From Flavipsychrobacter sp964461535 (GTDB lineage: Bacteria; Bacteroidota; Bacteroidia; Chitinophagales; Chitinophagaceae), in NCBI GenBank assembly GCA_964461535.1, contig CAYWUY010000058.1, forward strand, positions 1-19,036: a stretch of DNA of 19,036 nucleotides, given 5' to 3'. Positions 1-8,179 of this stretch are shown here, piece after piece. The position numbers and the translations under genes are program-made. The notes beneath the pieces were generated by a model. It was not told where the DNA came from. It did no database searches and saw only the letters and a program-made list of their open reading frames with translations. Numbering within the stretch: position 1 is the stretch's first letter; every line of letters begins with the position of its first letter.

Positions 1-1
1 A

Positions 2-952
2 GTGCCTATGTACTGGGCAGGCTTTATGCAAAGCTTAGCATGGAAAGAATTTACTCCGGAAGGACAATTGAGATATCAGTTTATGGAGACAGTGCAGCAA
101 ATGCGTCCTTTCTACGCTATGCGCGGTATAGGTGGTACGTTGTTCTTGTTTGGTGCATTGATGATGGGCTATAACTTGATAAAAACTATAAAATTAAGTG
201 GCGTATCGGTAGAAGATGAAGCTGCAGAAGCTGCACCACTAGCACCAGTATATGTGCCACATGGTAAAGCACACTGGCATAGCTGGATAGAGCGTCGCCC
301 AGTACAAATGTTAATCTTAAGCTTAGTAGTAGTAGCTATAGGTGGTCTTATAGAAATAGTTCCAACCTTCTTAGTAAAAAGCAATATACCTACTATATCA
401 AGTGTAAGACCATACACTCCGCTAGAGCTACAAGGTAGAGATATCTATGTAAGAGAGGGTTGTTATAACTGCCATAGCCAAATGGTACGTCCGTTTAGAA
501 GTGAGGTAGCACGCTATGGAGAGTATTCTAAAGCAGGTGAGTTTGTGTACGATCACCCATTCCAATGGGGTAGTAAACGTACAGGTCCGGATTTGGCACG
601 TTTAGGAGGAAAATATCCTGATAGCTGGCACTTTAACCACATGTATGAGCCTACGAGTATGACTCCAAACTCTATAATGCCAAACTATCCGTGGTTGTTT
701 ACCAATGAGCTAGATACGGCAGTAACGGGTGCTAAAATAAGAGCTATGATAACATTGGGAGTGCCTTATCCTGAAGGTTATGATAAAATGGCTAACGGTG
801 ACCTAATGAAACAAGCAGAGCAAGTGCAGGCTAACCTAGCTAAAGACAACATAAAAATTGAGAAGAATAAGGAAATAGTAGCCTTGATAGCATATCTGCA
901 ACGTATAGGTAAGGATATAAAACTTGAGCAAAAAACAGCTGTGAATCCATAA
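2..952 (+). CDS. ccoNO: Fused cbb3 cytochrome c oxidase subunits I/II (CcoN-CcoO), 5' partial
   Basis: The reading frame is open at the window edge. The first ~65 visible residues are the last part of CcoN (catalytic haem-copper subunit), ending in a transmembrane helix with GGTLFLFGALMMGYNLIKT. An acidic/Ala-rich linker (~70-95) joins it to CcoO, which has a membrane anchor (~103-125) and a periplasmic mono-haem cytochrome c domain. The haem site is CYNCH (C154, C157, H158 of the visible protein) followed by SQMVRPFRSEVARYG, a CcoO signature; the Met in SIMPNYPWL is the likely axial ligand. CcoO passes electrons to CcoN for oxygen reduction at the inner membrane. The two subunits are separate genes in Proteobacteria but commonly fused in Bacteroidota. 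The gene leads the operon ccoNO-Q-P-G-H. The GTG at position 2 is internal, not a start. Confidence 0.96.
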   Translation: MPMYWAGFMQSLAWKEFTPEGQLRYQFMETVQQMRPFYAMRGIGGTLFLFGALMMGYNLIKTIKLSGVSVEDEAAEAAPLAPVYVPHGKAHWHSWIERRPVQMLILSLVVVAIGGLIEIVPTFLVKSNIPTISSVRPYTPLELQGRDIYVREGCYNCHSQMVRPFRSEVARYGEYSKAGEFVYDHPFQWGSKRTGPDLARLGGKYPDSWHFNHMYEPTSMTPNSIMPNYPWLFTNELDTAVTGAKIRAMITLGVPYPEGYDKMANGDLMKQAEQVQANLAKDNIKIEKNKEIVALIAYLQRIGKDIKLEQKTAVNP

Positions 953-979
953 TTAATAACATCTAAAACAATCTCAGTC

Positions 980-1153
980 ATGAAGTTTATAAATTATCTG
1001 CAGAGTATTACAGGTGTAGGGATTTATCCGCTGACCTCGTTAATTATGTTCTTCTTGTTCTTTACAATATTGACCATATATGTGGTGAAGGCAGACAAGA
1101 AGTATATACAAAAAATGAAAAATATTCCTTTTCCAGGATCTCAACCGGAATAA
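980..1153 (+). CDS. ccoQ: CcoQ/FixQ-like small cbb3 oxidase subunit (57 aa)
   Basis: A 57-residue protein starting MKFINYLQSITG and ending FPGSQPE. It has one transmembrane helix (about residues 15-35, LTSLIMFFLFFTILTIYVV) followed by a basic segment KADKKYIQKMK. Size, single helix, charged tail and position between ccoNO and ccoP fit the CcoQ subunit, which stabilises the cbb3 complex in other bacteria. It starts 27 nt after ccoNO and ends 15 nt before ccoP, so it is co-transcribed. Small CcoQ-like proteins are poorly conserved in sequence, so the assignment rests mainly on position and topology. Confidence 0.85.
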   Translation: MKFINYLQSITGVGIYPLTSLIMFFLFFTILTIYVVKADKKYIQKMKNIPFPGSQPE

Positions 1154-1168
1154 GACAACCTTAAAAAC

Positions 1169-2392
1169 ATGCACAATATGCGATTAAATATAAAGAAAAC
1201 AATGGCGGCCCTTGCAGTGTTATTGGTGCCTGCCGTGTTGAGTGCACAAACAGCAGCTGCGCCTGCTGCCCCGGCAGCTGACGACCAGTCTATGGGCTTT
1301 AATGTAATGCTGGTGACATTAGTAGGATTTATGCTATTGCTACTATTTGCAATAGGAGTATTGGGTAGCGTGCTAAAGCAATTATCGCTAGCCTATAGAG
1401 ATAAAATAAGAGCAGATCGTAAAAAGGCTGCACCTATAGTGAAAACAATAGCATTGCTAGTGGTGGCTACCTTGTTATCTGCAACAAGCTTTGCTGCTGA
1501 TGCGGGAGCTGATGCAGCTACAGCAGCGGCGCCTGTGGTGCAATGGCAAGATAAATTAATAAGCGGTATACCTGCATTTGATTTTTACATGTTGGTTGGG
1601 TTCATCATGTTTGAATTGGTGGTGATATTTGCTATGCTGATAGTAATGCGTGCGTTGATAAAACAATTAAGAGCCACACCTGAGTCTGAAGCAGCAGAGA
1701 AAGCTATAGCACGTATACCATTCTGGGATAAATTTAATGCTGCCGTAGCAGTAGAGCAAGAGCAGGATGTAATGCTAGACCACGACTATGATGGCATTAA
1801 AGAATTGGATAACGCACTGCCACCATGGTGGAAATACGGTTTCTACCTTACTATTATAGTATCATTTATATACATCTACAGATATCATGTTTCGGGTACA
1901 GGGCCGAGCTCATATGAGGAATATGTAGCAGAGGTGGAGAAAGGAGAGCATGATAAAGCTGAATACTTAGCAAAGAGTGCTAATAATGTAGATGAGAATA
2001 CAGTAGAGCTAAGTAAAGATGCTGCAGATATAGCTGCCGGACAAAATGTTTTCCAAGCTACATGTGCTGCCTGCCACGCTAAAGATGGTGGAGGAGGTGT
2101 AGGTCCTAACCTGACAGATGAGTACTGGCTACATGGAGGAGGTATTAAAGATGTGTTTAAATCTATAAAATACGGATGGCCTGATAAAGGTATGAAGAGC
2201 TGGAAGGATGATTTTTCTCCAAGACAAATAGCACAGATAGCCAGCTATGTAGTATCGCTAAAAGGCACGAAGCCTGCAGCACCTAAGGATAAACAAGGAG
2301 AATTGTATATAGAGAGTGGAAATGCTCCTAAGCCTGCTGATAGTGCAGCCACAGCTACCGACAGTGCGAAAGCTAAAGTGGCAGTAAAATAG
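1169..2392 (+). CDS. ccoP: cbb3 cytochrome c oxidase subunit III (CcoP), single haem, with duplicated N-terminal membrane module
   Basis: 407 aa. Residues ~205-241 hold the CcoP N-terminal domain (HDYDGIKELDNALPPWWKYG then a transmembrane helix). Residues ~285-368 form a cytochrome c domain with CAACH (C299, C302, H303) and probable axial Met342 in DKGMKSW. Only one CxxCH exists, whereas proteobacterial CcoP has two haems. Ahead of the CcoP core lie two similar modules: a signal-peptide-like segment plus Ala-rich linker and helix (10-72), then the same again (90-167); both helices contain LVGF and end in KQL. The tail (370-407) is Ala/Lys/Pro-rich. CcoP feeds electrons to CcoO. The ATG at 1169 is 15 nt after ccoQ; an ATG at 1178 is an alternative start. 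Confidence 0.94.
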   Translation: MHNMRLNIKKTMAALAVLLVPAVLSAQTAAAPAAPAADDQSMGFNVMLVTLVGFMLLLLFAIGVLGSVLKQLSLAYRDKIRADRKKAAPIVKTIALLVVATLLSATSFAADAGADAATAAAPVVQWQDKLISGIPAFDFYMLVGFIMFELVVIFAMLIVMRALIKQLRATPESEAAEKAIARIPFWDKFNAAVAVEQEQDVMLDHDYDGIKELDNALPPWWKYGFYLTIIVSFIYIYRYHVSGTGPSSYEEYVAEVEKGEHDKAEYLAKSANNVDENTVELSKDAADIAAGQNVFQATCAACHAKDGGGGVGPNLTDEYWLHGGGIKDVFKSIKYGWPDKGMKSWKDDFSPRQIAQIASYVVSLKGTKPAAPKDKQGELYIESGNAPKPADSAATATDSAKAKVAVK

Positions 2393-2400
2393 AACTCACA

Positions 2401-3810
2401 ATGAAAGACGAGCATACGACACAGCAACCCTCTTTTAGAGATAAGGTAGGGACGATAGGCGAGGACGGGAAACGTATCTGGTTGTATCCACAAAAGCCAA
2501 AAGGTGCTTTTTATAATAAAAGAACAGTATTAAGTATCTTATATTTAATCATCTTCTTTGCGATACCATTTATAAAAGTGGATGGGCATCCTTGGATAAT
2601 GATAAATGTTCTTAAGCGTAAGTTCATTCTTTTTGGTCAGATATTTTGGCCACAGGATTTCTTCATATTTGGCTTAGGCATGATAGTGTTTATTGTGTTT
2701 ATAGCTTTGTTTACAGTAGTTTTCGGGCGCGTCTTCTGCGGATGGGCGTGCCCGCAAACTATTTTTATGGAAATGATTTTCCGTAAAATAGAATACTTGA
2801 TAGAGGGAGATGCTAATGAGCAAAAAATGCTGAATAAAGCACCCTGGACAGGTAAAAAAATAGCTAAAAAAACTACGAAGTGGGTAGTGTTTTGGTTAAT
2901 AAGCTTTGTAATAGCTAATACGTTTCTTTCTTACATTATAGGTATAGACGAGCTGAAAAAACTAGTAAGCGAGCCTGTAAGCCAGAATGCGGGCAGTTTT
3001 GCAGCATTGCTAGTATTTACTTCTATTTTCTTCTTTGTGTTTTTGTGGTTGCGCGAGCAGGTGTGTACTACTATATGCCCGTATGGTAGAATGCAAGGGG
3101 TGCTACTTGATAGAGATTCTATAGTGGTAGCATATGACCATGTAAGAGGTGAGCCAAGAGGAAAGTATAAAAAGAATGAAGAACGTGCTATAGGCGACTG
3201 TATAGATTGTATGCAGTGTGTGAAAGTATGCCCAACGGGTATAGATATAAGAAACGGTACACAACTAGAATGTACTAACTGTACTGCATGTATAGATGCT
3301 TGTAACCACATGATGGAGGCTGTAGGATTGCCAACAGACTTGATTAAATATGCATCGGAAAATACAATAAGCGAAAAAAAACCTACGCGCTTTACGTGGA
3401 GAATGAAAGCATATACTGCGGTGATGGTAGTATTAATAGCTGTTGAAGCTACGCTACTAATAACCAGGACAGATATAGGTATATCTATTCTGCGTACGCC
3501 GGGACAGCTATATCAGCAACAGCCTAACCATAGAATAAGCAATCTGTATAACTACAGGCTACTGAATAAGACCTTCCACGATAAAGAGTTGAGATTTGAG
3601 CCGGAGAATTTTAAAGGTGAAATAAAGATAGTGGGCGATGAAAAACTAAGTATACCTAAAGATGGTACATCTTCTGGCTCTATGTTTATTTATCTGGATG
3701 AAAAAGATGTGGTATTGCGCAAAACACAATTGAAGATAGCTGTGTATGAAGGCAATAAAAAAATAAAAACAATTAATACCAATTTCTTAGGCCCTTTCGG
3801 CGGTAAGTAA
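2401..3810 (+). CDS. ccoG: Cytochrome oxidase accessory protein CcoG (FixG/RdxA family)
   Basis: 469 aa, polytopic, with helices near 43-58, 85-108, 161-180, 198-218 and 395-415. Residues 110-118 give the NapH-like motif RVFCGWACP, and C222/C226 lie in the second CxxxCP motif (CTTICPYGR). Two ferredoxin-type 4Fe-4S motifs follow: C267-C270-C273-C277 and C291-C294-C297-C301. The C-terminal ~100 residues match the Ig-like domain of FixG. Family members reduce Cu(II) to Cu(I) for insertion into the cbb3 active site. It starts 8 nt after the ccoP stop, so it is co-expressed with the oxidase it matures. All expected cysteines are present. Confidence 0.96.
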   Translation: MKDEHTTQQPSFRDKVGTIGEDGKRIWLYPQKPKGAFYNKRTVLSILYLIIFFAIPFIKVDGHPWIMINVLKRKFILFGQIFWPQDFFIFGLGMIVFIVFIALFTVVFGRVFCGWACPQTIFMEMIFRKIEYLIEGDANEQKMLNKAPWTGKKIAKKTTKWVVFWLISFVIANTFLSYIIGIDELKKLVSEPVSQNAGSFAALLVFTSIFFFVFLWLREQVCTTICPYGRMQGVLLDRDSIVVAYDHVRGEPRGKYKKNEERAIGDCIDCMQCVKVCPTGIDIRNGTQLECTNCTACIDACNHMMEAVGLPTDLIKYASENTISEKKPTRFTWRMKAYTAVMVVLIAVEATLLITRTDIGISILRTPGQLYQQQPNHRISNLYNYRLLNKTFHDKELRFEPENFKGEIKIVGDEKLSIPKDGTSSGSMFIYLDEKDVVLRKTQLKIAVYEGNKKIKTINTNFLGPFGGK

Positions 3811-3829
3811 TTTATAAAAGCATACGTAT

Positions 3830-4276
3830 ATGACACTCAAACTAAACTGGGGATTTAAAATAGCACTTTTATATGGTGGCTTTGTGGCACTTATAGTTGT
3901 GTTAGTATCTCGCAGCATGCATCAGCAAATAGACCTTGTAGCAAAAGACTACTATGCACAAGAAATAAAATACCAGCATACTATAGATGCAGGAAAAAAT
4001 CAGGCGGCTTTATCTACACCTGTAGCCTTAGCTACAGCGGCAGATAAATTGACCTTGACCTTTCCTAAAGAATTTGAAGGTAAGGCTAGTAAGGTACATG
4101 CGCTGTTTTATTCACCAGTAAATGCCATGTGGGATAAAACTGTAGATCAAAGTATTAGTAGTAATGTAATGGAGGTGCCAAGAGCAGATTTTAAGAATAC
4201 TACCTATAAGGTAAAGCTGAACTGGGAATGCGAGGGTAAAAACTATTATCAGGAAAGCGAATTACAACTGCACTAG
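3830..4276 (+). CDS. ccoH: cbb3 oxidase assembly protein CcoH (FixH family)
   Basis: 148 aa. The start MTLKLNWGFKIALLYGGFV gives one N-terminal transmembrane helix (~10-28). It is followed by SMHQQIDLVAKDYYAQEIKYQ, the FixH hallmark (helix then D-x-Y-x-x-E-x-x-Y), and a small periplasmic beta domain. FixH proteins associate with nascent CcoN/CcoP and are needed for stable cbb3 assembly. It starts 19 nt after ccoG and the next gene begins 1 nt after its stop, which indicates translational coupling. Confidence 0.93.
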   Translation: MTLKLNWGFKIALLYGGFVALIVVLVSRSMHQQIDLVAKDYYAQEIKYQHTIDAGKNQAALSTPVALATAADKLTLTFPKEFEGKASKVHALFYSPVNAMWDKTVDQSISSNVMEVPRADFKNTTYKVKLNWECEGKNYYQESELQLH

Positions 4277-4277
4277 T

Positions 4278-4988
4278 ATGAATACGGTAACATTATCAGT
4301 AGCATTGCTAATGGGGCTAACAGGTAGCCTGCATTGTGCAGGTATGTGTGGCCCTATAGTATGGGTAATGCCTTTTCAGCACATGAGTGGTTTTAAAAAG
4401 GTATTAGGGATAGGACTGTATCATCTGGGGCGTATTACCTCATATGCACTTATGGCAATGCTGCTTTATTCGTTCAGGAGCTTGTTTGACCCAAGAATGC
4501 AGCAGTATGTATCGTTATTTGCAGGTGCCATGCTTTTAATAATGGGTGTGGTGGCGTTTATACCTAATTCTAAATTGCAAATAAGCATGCCTTGGGCCAC
4601 AGTAGTTAAGAATAGGTTGGGTAGTGTAATGGGGCATCCTAGTGTGGGTATGCTTGCAGTAGCGGGAATGCTTAATGGTTTATTGCCTTGCGGGCTAGTA
4701 TACATGGCTTTGTCGGCCTCTATAAACACTGCAAGTGTTAGTGATGCTATATTGTTTGTGTACACTTTTGGGTTAGGTACGGTGCCTATGATGGTAGGGC
4801 TTACTATACTAAAGCAGAAGGCTTCGCTGTTAAGAATACAGGGTGTAAGGAAAATGGTGCCTGTGCTGATGTTTTTCTTCGGGTGCTTATTTATACTCCG
4901 CGGCATGAATTTAGGTATACCCTATATAAGTCCTAAAGTAAGTATGACCCATGGAGCAGTAAAAGCATCTTGCTGCCATAAAGATTAA
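4278..4988 (+). CDS. SafE / DsbD-like (UreH-type) membrane protein, probable copper or redox factor for cbb3 oxidase
   Basis: 236 aa, mostly membrane, about six helices, in the family annotated 'sulfite exporter TauE/SafE' or DsbD_2. Helix 1 has the family motif GSLHCAGMCGP (H19, C20, C24). A second conserved point is NGLLPCGLVYMAL near 133-145, with a Cys in a Pro-Cys-Gly turn. The last residues, SCCHKD, form a Cys-Cys-His tail that could bind metal. Relatives beside ccoGH in Bacteroidota are thought to move Cu(I) or reductant for oxidase maturation; the 'sulfite exporter' label is a family name, not evidence of substrate. It is the last gene of the operon: a hairpin follows at 5017. Confidence 0.85.
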   Translation: MNTVTLSVALLMGLTGSLHCAGMCGPIVWVMPFQHMSGFKKVLGIGLYHLGRITSYALMAMLLYSFRSLFDPRMQQYVSLFAGAMLLIMGVVAFIPNSKLQISMPWATVVKNRLGSVMGHPSVGMLAVAGMLNGLLPCGLVYMALSASINTASVSDAILFVYTFGLGTVPMMVGLTILKQKASLLRIQGVRKMVPVLMFFFGCLFILRGMNLGIPYISPKVSMTHGAVKASCCHKD

Positions 4989-5016
4989 AATAACTCTGTT
5001 TTTATTTGGTATAGAA

Positions 5017-5050
5017 TGGGTTGCTCGAAATAAATGAGTAGCCCATTTTT
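5017..5050 (+). terminator. Rho-independent terminator of the cbb3 operon
   Basis: Ten-base stem tgggttgctc / gagtagccca (two G-U pairs) around a 9-nt A-rich loop, followed by a run of five T. It lies 29 nt past the last operon gene. Confidence 0.8.
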
Positions 5051-5127
5051 GTGTATTCAATTTTAACAACTAATAGGGCTATAGTACTTTAATTAAGTTG
5101 TAGCTTTAAACATACATCAATACAAAC

Positions 5128-6540
5128 ATGAAAATATCATTTCATGGTGCTGCGCGCACCGTTACAGGGTCTAAACATTTGCTACAGCTTAAGAATGGAA
5201 AAAAGATATTGCTGGACTGTGGTATGTTTCAGGGTATGGGTAAGGAGACTACAAAGCTAAATACTGAATGGGGATTTGACCCTAAAGAGCTTAGCTATGT
5301 AATTATAAGTCATGGACATATAGATCATGTAGGCCTACTGCCTAAGCTAGTAAAAGATGGTTATAAAGGTAAGATATACTGCACCCCTGCAACGGCTAGC
5401 TTGGCTAAATTGTTACTAGTAGATTCTGCACGCATACAAGAGGCAGATGTGGTATACATTAATAAAGAGCGTGCTAAGCAAGGTAAGCCTCCTGTAGAGC
5501 CATTGTATGACGAGGATGATGCTGCAATGGTGTTTCCGTTATTTGAAACTATAGCCTATAATGAGCATTTTGTAATAGATAAGGATGTAACCCTTACTTA
5601 TACCGATGTAGGGCATATATTAGGTAGTGCTGCTGTAAATCTTCAGGTAAAAGAAAATGGTAAAACAGTAAGAATAACTTTTAGTGGAGATGTGGGCAGA
5701 TATAGAGATATGATACTCCGTTCGCCACAGGAGTTTCCACAGGCAGACTATATTATAATGGAGTCTACCTATGGAGATAAGCTGCATGATATGGTGGCTA
5801 CTGCTACTGATAAGCTGCTAGACTATATAGTAGATACTTGCCTGAAGCGTAAAGGGAAGCTAGTAATACCTGCATTTAGCCTGGGAAGAACACAAGAGAT
5901 ATTGTACATGCTAAATAGGTTAGAACTAGAGAGTAGACTGCCGCCGTTGACATATTATGTAGATAGCCCATTATCGGTAAAAATAACGGAGACAGTAAAG
6001 CAATACCCATCGTGTTTTAATAATCATGTGCAGCAGCTATTGAGGAAAGATGATGATGTGTTTGAATTTAAAGGATTGAAGTATATAGTAGATGTGAAGG
6101 ACTCTATGGCACTAAATGAACTTAAAGAGCCATGTGTAATCATATCGGCATCGGGTATGGCTGAAGCCGGAAGGGTGAAGCACCATATATCTCATAATGT
6201 AGAGCATGCCAATAATATGATATTGATGACAGGCTATTGCGAGCCACACTCGCTAGGGGCAAGACTGAAAAAGCAGCCGGAAACAGTGAAGATATTTGGT
6301 AGGGAGCATATGGTGAAAGCTAGAATAGCAGAGATGACTAGCTTGAGCGCTCATGGCGACTACGATGACTTGTGCCAATGGTTGTCTTGCCAAGACCCAA
6401 GAGATGTGAAGAAGCTATTTTTAGTGCATGGTGAATACGAGGTGCAACTAGCCTTTCAGCAAAGGTTAATAAGAAAAGGCTTTAAGGATGTGGTAGTGCC
6501 TGCCATGCATGAAGAGGTAGGGCTAGGCGATATGGAATAG
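5128..6540 (+). CDS. Metallo-beta-lactamase/beta-CASP RNase-like protein (CPSF73/Ysh1-like)
   Basis: 470 aa. The N-terminal metallo-beta-lactamase fold has the metal motif SHGHIDH (H62, H64, D66, H67), then H163 (DVGHILGSA) and D188 (FSGDVGR). The beta-CASP and specificity region follows: MESTYGD (E212, motif A), IPAFSLGRTQE, IISASGMAEAGR (339-349), SAHGD (H409, probable motif B) and LVHGE (H434, probable motif C). These mark the RNA-processing branch of MBL nucleases rather than hydrolases of small molecules. Length is normal for bacterial members, and no KH or other RNA-binding extension is present. It is a single gene between two terminators. The substrate RNA is not predictable from sequence. 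Confidence 0.92.
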   Translation: MKISFHGAARTVTGSKHLLQLKNGKKILLDCGMFQGMGKETTKLNTEWGFDPKELSYVIISHGHIDHVGLLPKLVKDGYKGKIYCTPATASLAKLLLVDSARIQEADVVYINKERAKQGKPPVEPLYDEDDAAMVFPLFETIAYNEHFVIDKDVTLTYTDVGHILGSAAVNLQVKENGKTVRITFSGDVGRYRDMILRSPQEFPQADYIIMESTYGDKLHDMVATATDKLLDYIVDTCLKRKGKLVIPAFSLGRTQEILYMLNRLELESRLPPLTYYVDSPLSVKITETVKQYPSCFNNHVQQLLRKDDDVFEFKGLKYIVDVKDSMALNELKEPCVIISASGMAEAGRVKHHISHNVEHANNMILMTGYCEPHSLGARLKKQPETVKIFGREHMVKARIAEMTSLSAHGDYDDLCQWLSCQDPRDVKKLFLVHGEYEVQLAFQQRLIRKGFKDVVVPAMHEEVGLGDME

Positions 6541-6565
6541 AGTAATGCGAATGCAATATAAAATA

Positions 6566-6602
6566 CAAAGCCGGCACAGGGAGGGAGTCCTGGCCGGCTT
6601 TG
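6566..6602. terminator. Bidirectional terminator between convergent genes
   Basis: Perfect 10-base stem caaagccggc / gccggctttg enclosing a second short stem (cagg/cctg). The minus-strand exit is U-rich. It serves the beta-CASP gene (+) and the CstB-like gene (-), which converge here. Confidence 0.8.
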
Positions 6603-6637
6603 CAGTTGTTGTGTGTAATATTAATTAAGAAAGGGAG

Positions 6638-8050
6638 TTATAGCATAGTAATAGGTTCTTTATATGTGGTTGTAAATAGTCTTCCTCCATTTTTTATAGC
6701 TTTAAAGCCGCCGTTGATGTCTATTAAATTGTGGTAGCCCATTTTGCGGAGAATGGAAGTAAATATCATAGAGCGGTAGCCGGCCGCACAGTATACATAG
6801 TATTGTTGTTGTTTGTCTAAATCGTGGGCGTGTTGGTATAGGTTATCGAGGGGCATATTGATTGCGCCGGATACGTGTTCGCTTTCATATTCGCTGTGGC
6901 GACGTACATCTAGCAGCTTGCAGTTTTTATGCTGCTCACATAGGTCTGCAAGGTGTTCGGCAGAAATACTTTCGATGGTGTCTATAGGCTTGCCTGCTGC
7001 TAGCCATGCGCTAATGCCTCCTTCAAGGTAGCCTAAACAGTTGTCGTAGCCTACACGAGCCAGTCGTTTTACTGCTTCTTCTATTTGGTTATCGTCGCCA
7101 ACCAGTATTATGGGTTGTGCAATGTCTGTAATTACGCGACCTACCCAAGGTGCAAAATCGCCGGCTATGCCTATGTTGATAGCGCCTGGGATGAAACCAT
7201 GTGCAAAGGTTTGCGCCGGGCGAATATCTATAATGAGTGCATTTTGTGCTTTGGCTTGGAATATAGCAGGCTTTAACGGTTGTGTGCCATGCTTCAATAC
7301 TTCATTAATATTACCATAGCCACTTTTGTTGATGCTGACATTGAAAGGGAAGTATACCGGAGGAGTTGTAAGGCCTGTGGTTACTTCTTTAATAAATGTA
7401 GACCTATCTATGCCCGGTCTTAGTGCGTAGTTGGTAGCTTTTTGGTGGCCTAAGGTGTCAACAGTGGCATCGCTCATTTTTTTACCACATGCACTGCCCG
7501 CACCATGGCCGGGATATACGATAATATCGTCGGGTAGTGGGAGTATTTTGTTTTGTAGAGAGTCGTATAAAATACCTGCTAATTCTTCCTGAGACATATT
7601 GGCTGCCTTTTGTGCCAGATCAGGTCTGCCTACATCGCCTAAAAAGAGGGTATCTCCGGTAAATATCATTTTAGGAGTACCAGCTTCATCGTACAGTAAA
7701 AAGCAACAGCTTTCGGGCGTGTGGCCCGGGGTATGCAATAGCTGTAAAGAGATATTACCAATCTTAAATAGTTGATTGTCGGTACCCACAATGGCATCGT
7801 ACTTAGGCTTGGCTGTAGGGCCAAATACTATATGAGCACCATGCGCCTTGGCAAGGTCTACGTGGCCGGAAACAAAGTCTGCATGAAAATGGGTTTCAAA
7901 TACGTACTTTATTGTGGTGTTTCGCTCTTGTGCTAGTGTAATATATTGCTGAATATCTCTCAGCGGATCTATTATTGCGGCTTCGCCATTACTTTCTATG
8001 TAATAGGCAGCATGTGCCAAACAGTTGGTATATAGTTGTTCTACATACAT
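6638..8050 (-). CDS. CstB-like persulfide dioxygenase with a pseudo-rhodanese and an active rhodanese domain
   Basis: 470 aa in three domains. Residues 1-~235 are an ETHE1-type metallo-beta-lactamase fold with THFHADFVSGH (H54, H56, D58), HTPGHTPES (H110), TGDTLFLGDVGRPDL (D132) and YPGHGAGSACGK (H182); such proteins oxidise glutathione or thiol persulfides to sulfite. Residues ~265-355 form a rhodanese fold whose catalytic loop position reads LVGDDNQ, with no cysteine. Residues ~363-460 form a second rhodanese with an intact loop YCAAGYRS (C421). This MBL / pseudo-rhodanese / rhodanese order matches Staphylococcus aureus CstB, which turns persulfides into thiosulfate. A sulfide-detoxification role in the cytoplasm is inferred. 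It stands alone, divergent from pdxJ; no CstR-type regulator is adjacent. Confidence 0.92.
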   Translation of the reverse strand: MYVEQLYTNCLAHAAYYIESNGEAAIIDPLRDIQQYITLAQERNTTIKYVFETHFHADFVSGHVDLAKAHGAHIVFGPTAKPKYDAIVGTDNQLFKIGNISLQLLHTPGHTPESCCFLLYDEAGTPKMIFTGDTLFLGDVGRPDLAQKAANMSQEELAGILYDSLQNKILPLPDDIIVYPGHGAGSACGKKMSDATVDTLGHQKATNYALRPGIDRSTFIKEVTTGLTTPPVYFPFNVSINKSGYGNINEVLKHGTQPLKPAIFQAKAQNALIIDIRPAQTFAHGFIPGAINIGIAGDFAPWVGRVITDIAQPIILVGDDNQIEEAVKRLARVGYDNCLGYLEGGISAWLAAGKPIDTIESISAEHLADLCEQHKNCKLLDVRRHSEYESEHVSGAINMPLDNLYQHAHDLDKQQQYYVYCAAGYRSMIFTSILRKMGYHNLIDINGGFKAIKNGGRLFTTTYKEPITML

Positions 8051-8166
8051 ATGTAATAGATTTTGTTAGGCAAAATTCAGTAGTGCCGTGGTATTTATTT
8101 ATGACATTGGTCATGCAGAAAAATGATATGGGATGCTATTAACAAGATGTAAAGCATTGAAATAGC

Positions 8167-8175
8167 TAACTTTGC
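8167..8175 (+). promoter_or_regulatory. Bacteroidota-type -7 promoter element for pdxJ
   Basis: TAACTTTGC matches the Bacteroidota -7 consensus TAnnTTTG. The G of TTTG (8174) is only 5 nt from the ATG at 8180, so transcription would begin at or next to the start codon. No convincing -33 TTG is visible at the usual spacing. Confidence 0.5.
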
Positions 8176-8179
8176 AGGC

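Noticed and set aside
2931..3311. 126-codon open frame on the minus strand inside ccoG
   Set aside because: It is antisense to a clear CcoG domain with all Fe-S cysteines; its composition (Cys/His/Ser-rich) is what an antisense frame of this codon bias gives.
4466..4906. 146-codon open frame on the minus strand inside the SafE-like gene
   Set aside because: Antisense to a conserved membrane protein, no start signal, no recognisable domain.
8051..8166. Promoter for the CstB-like gene at GAATTTTG (minus strand)
   Set aside because: It differs from TAnnTTTG in the first base and has no -33 element, so it is too weak to list as a feature.
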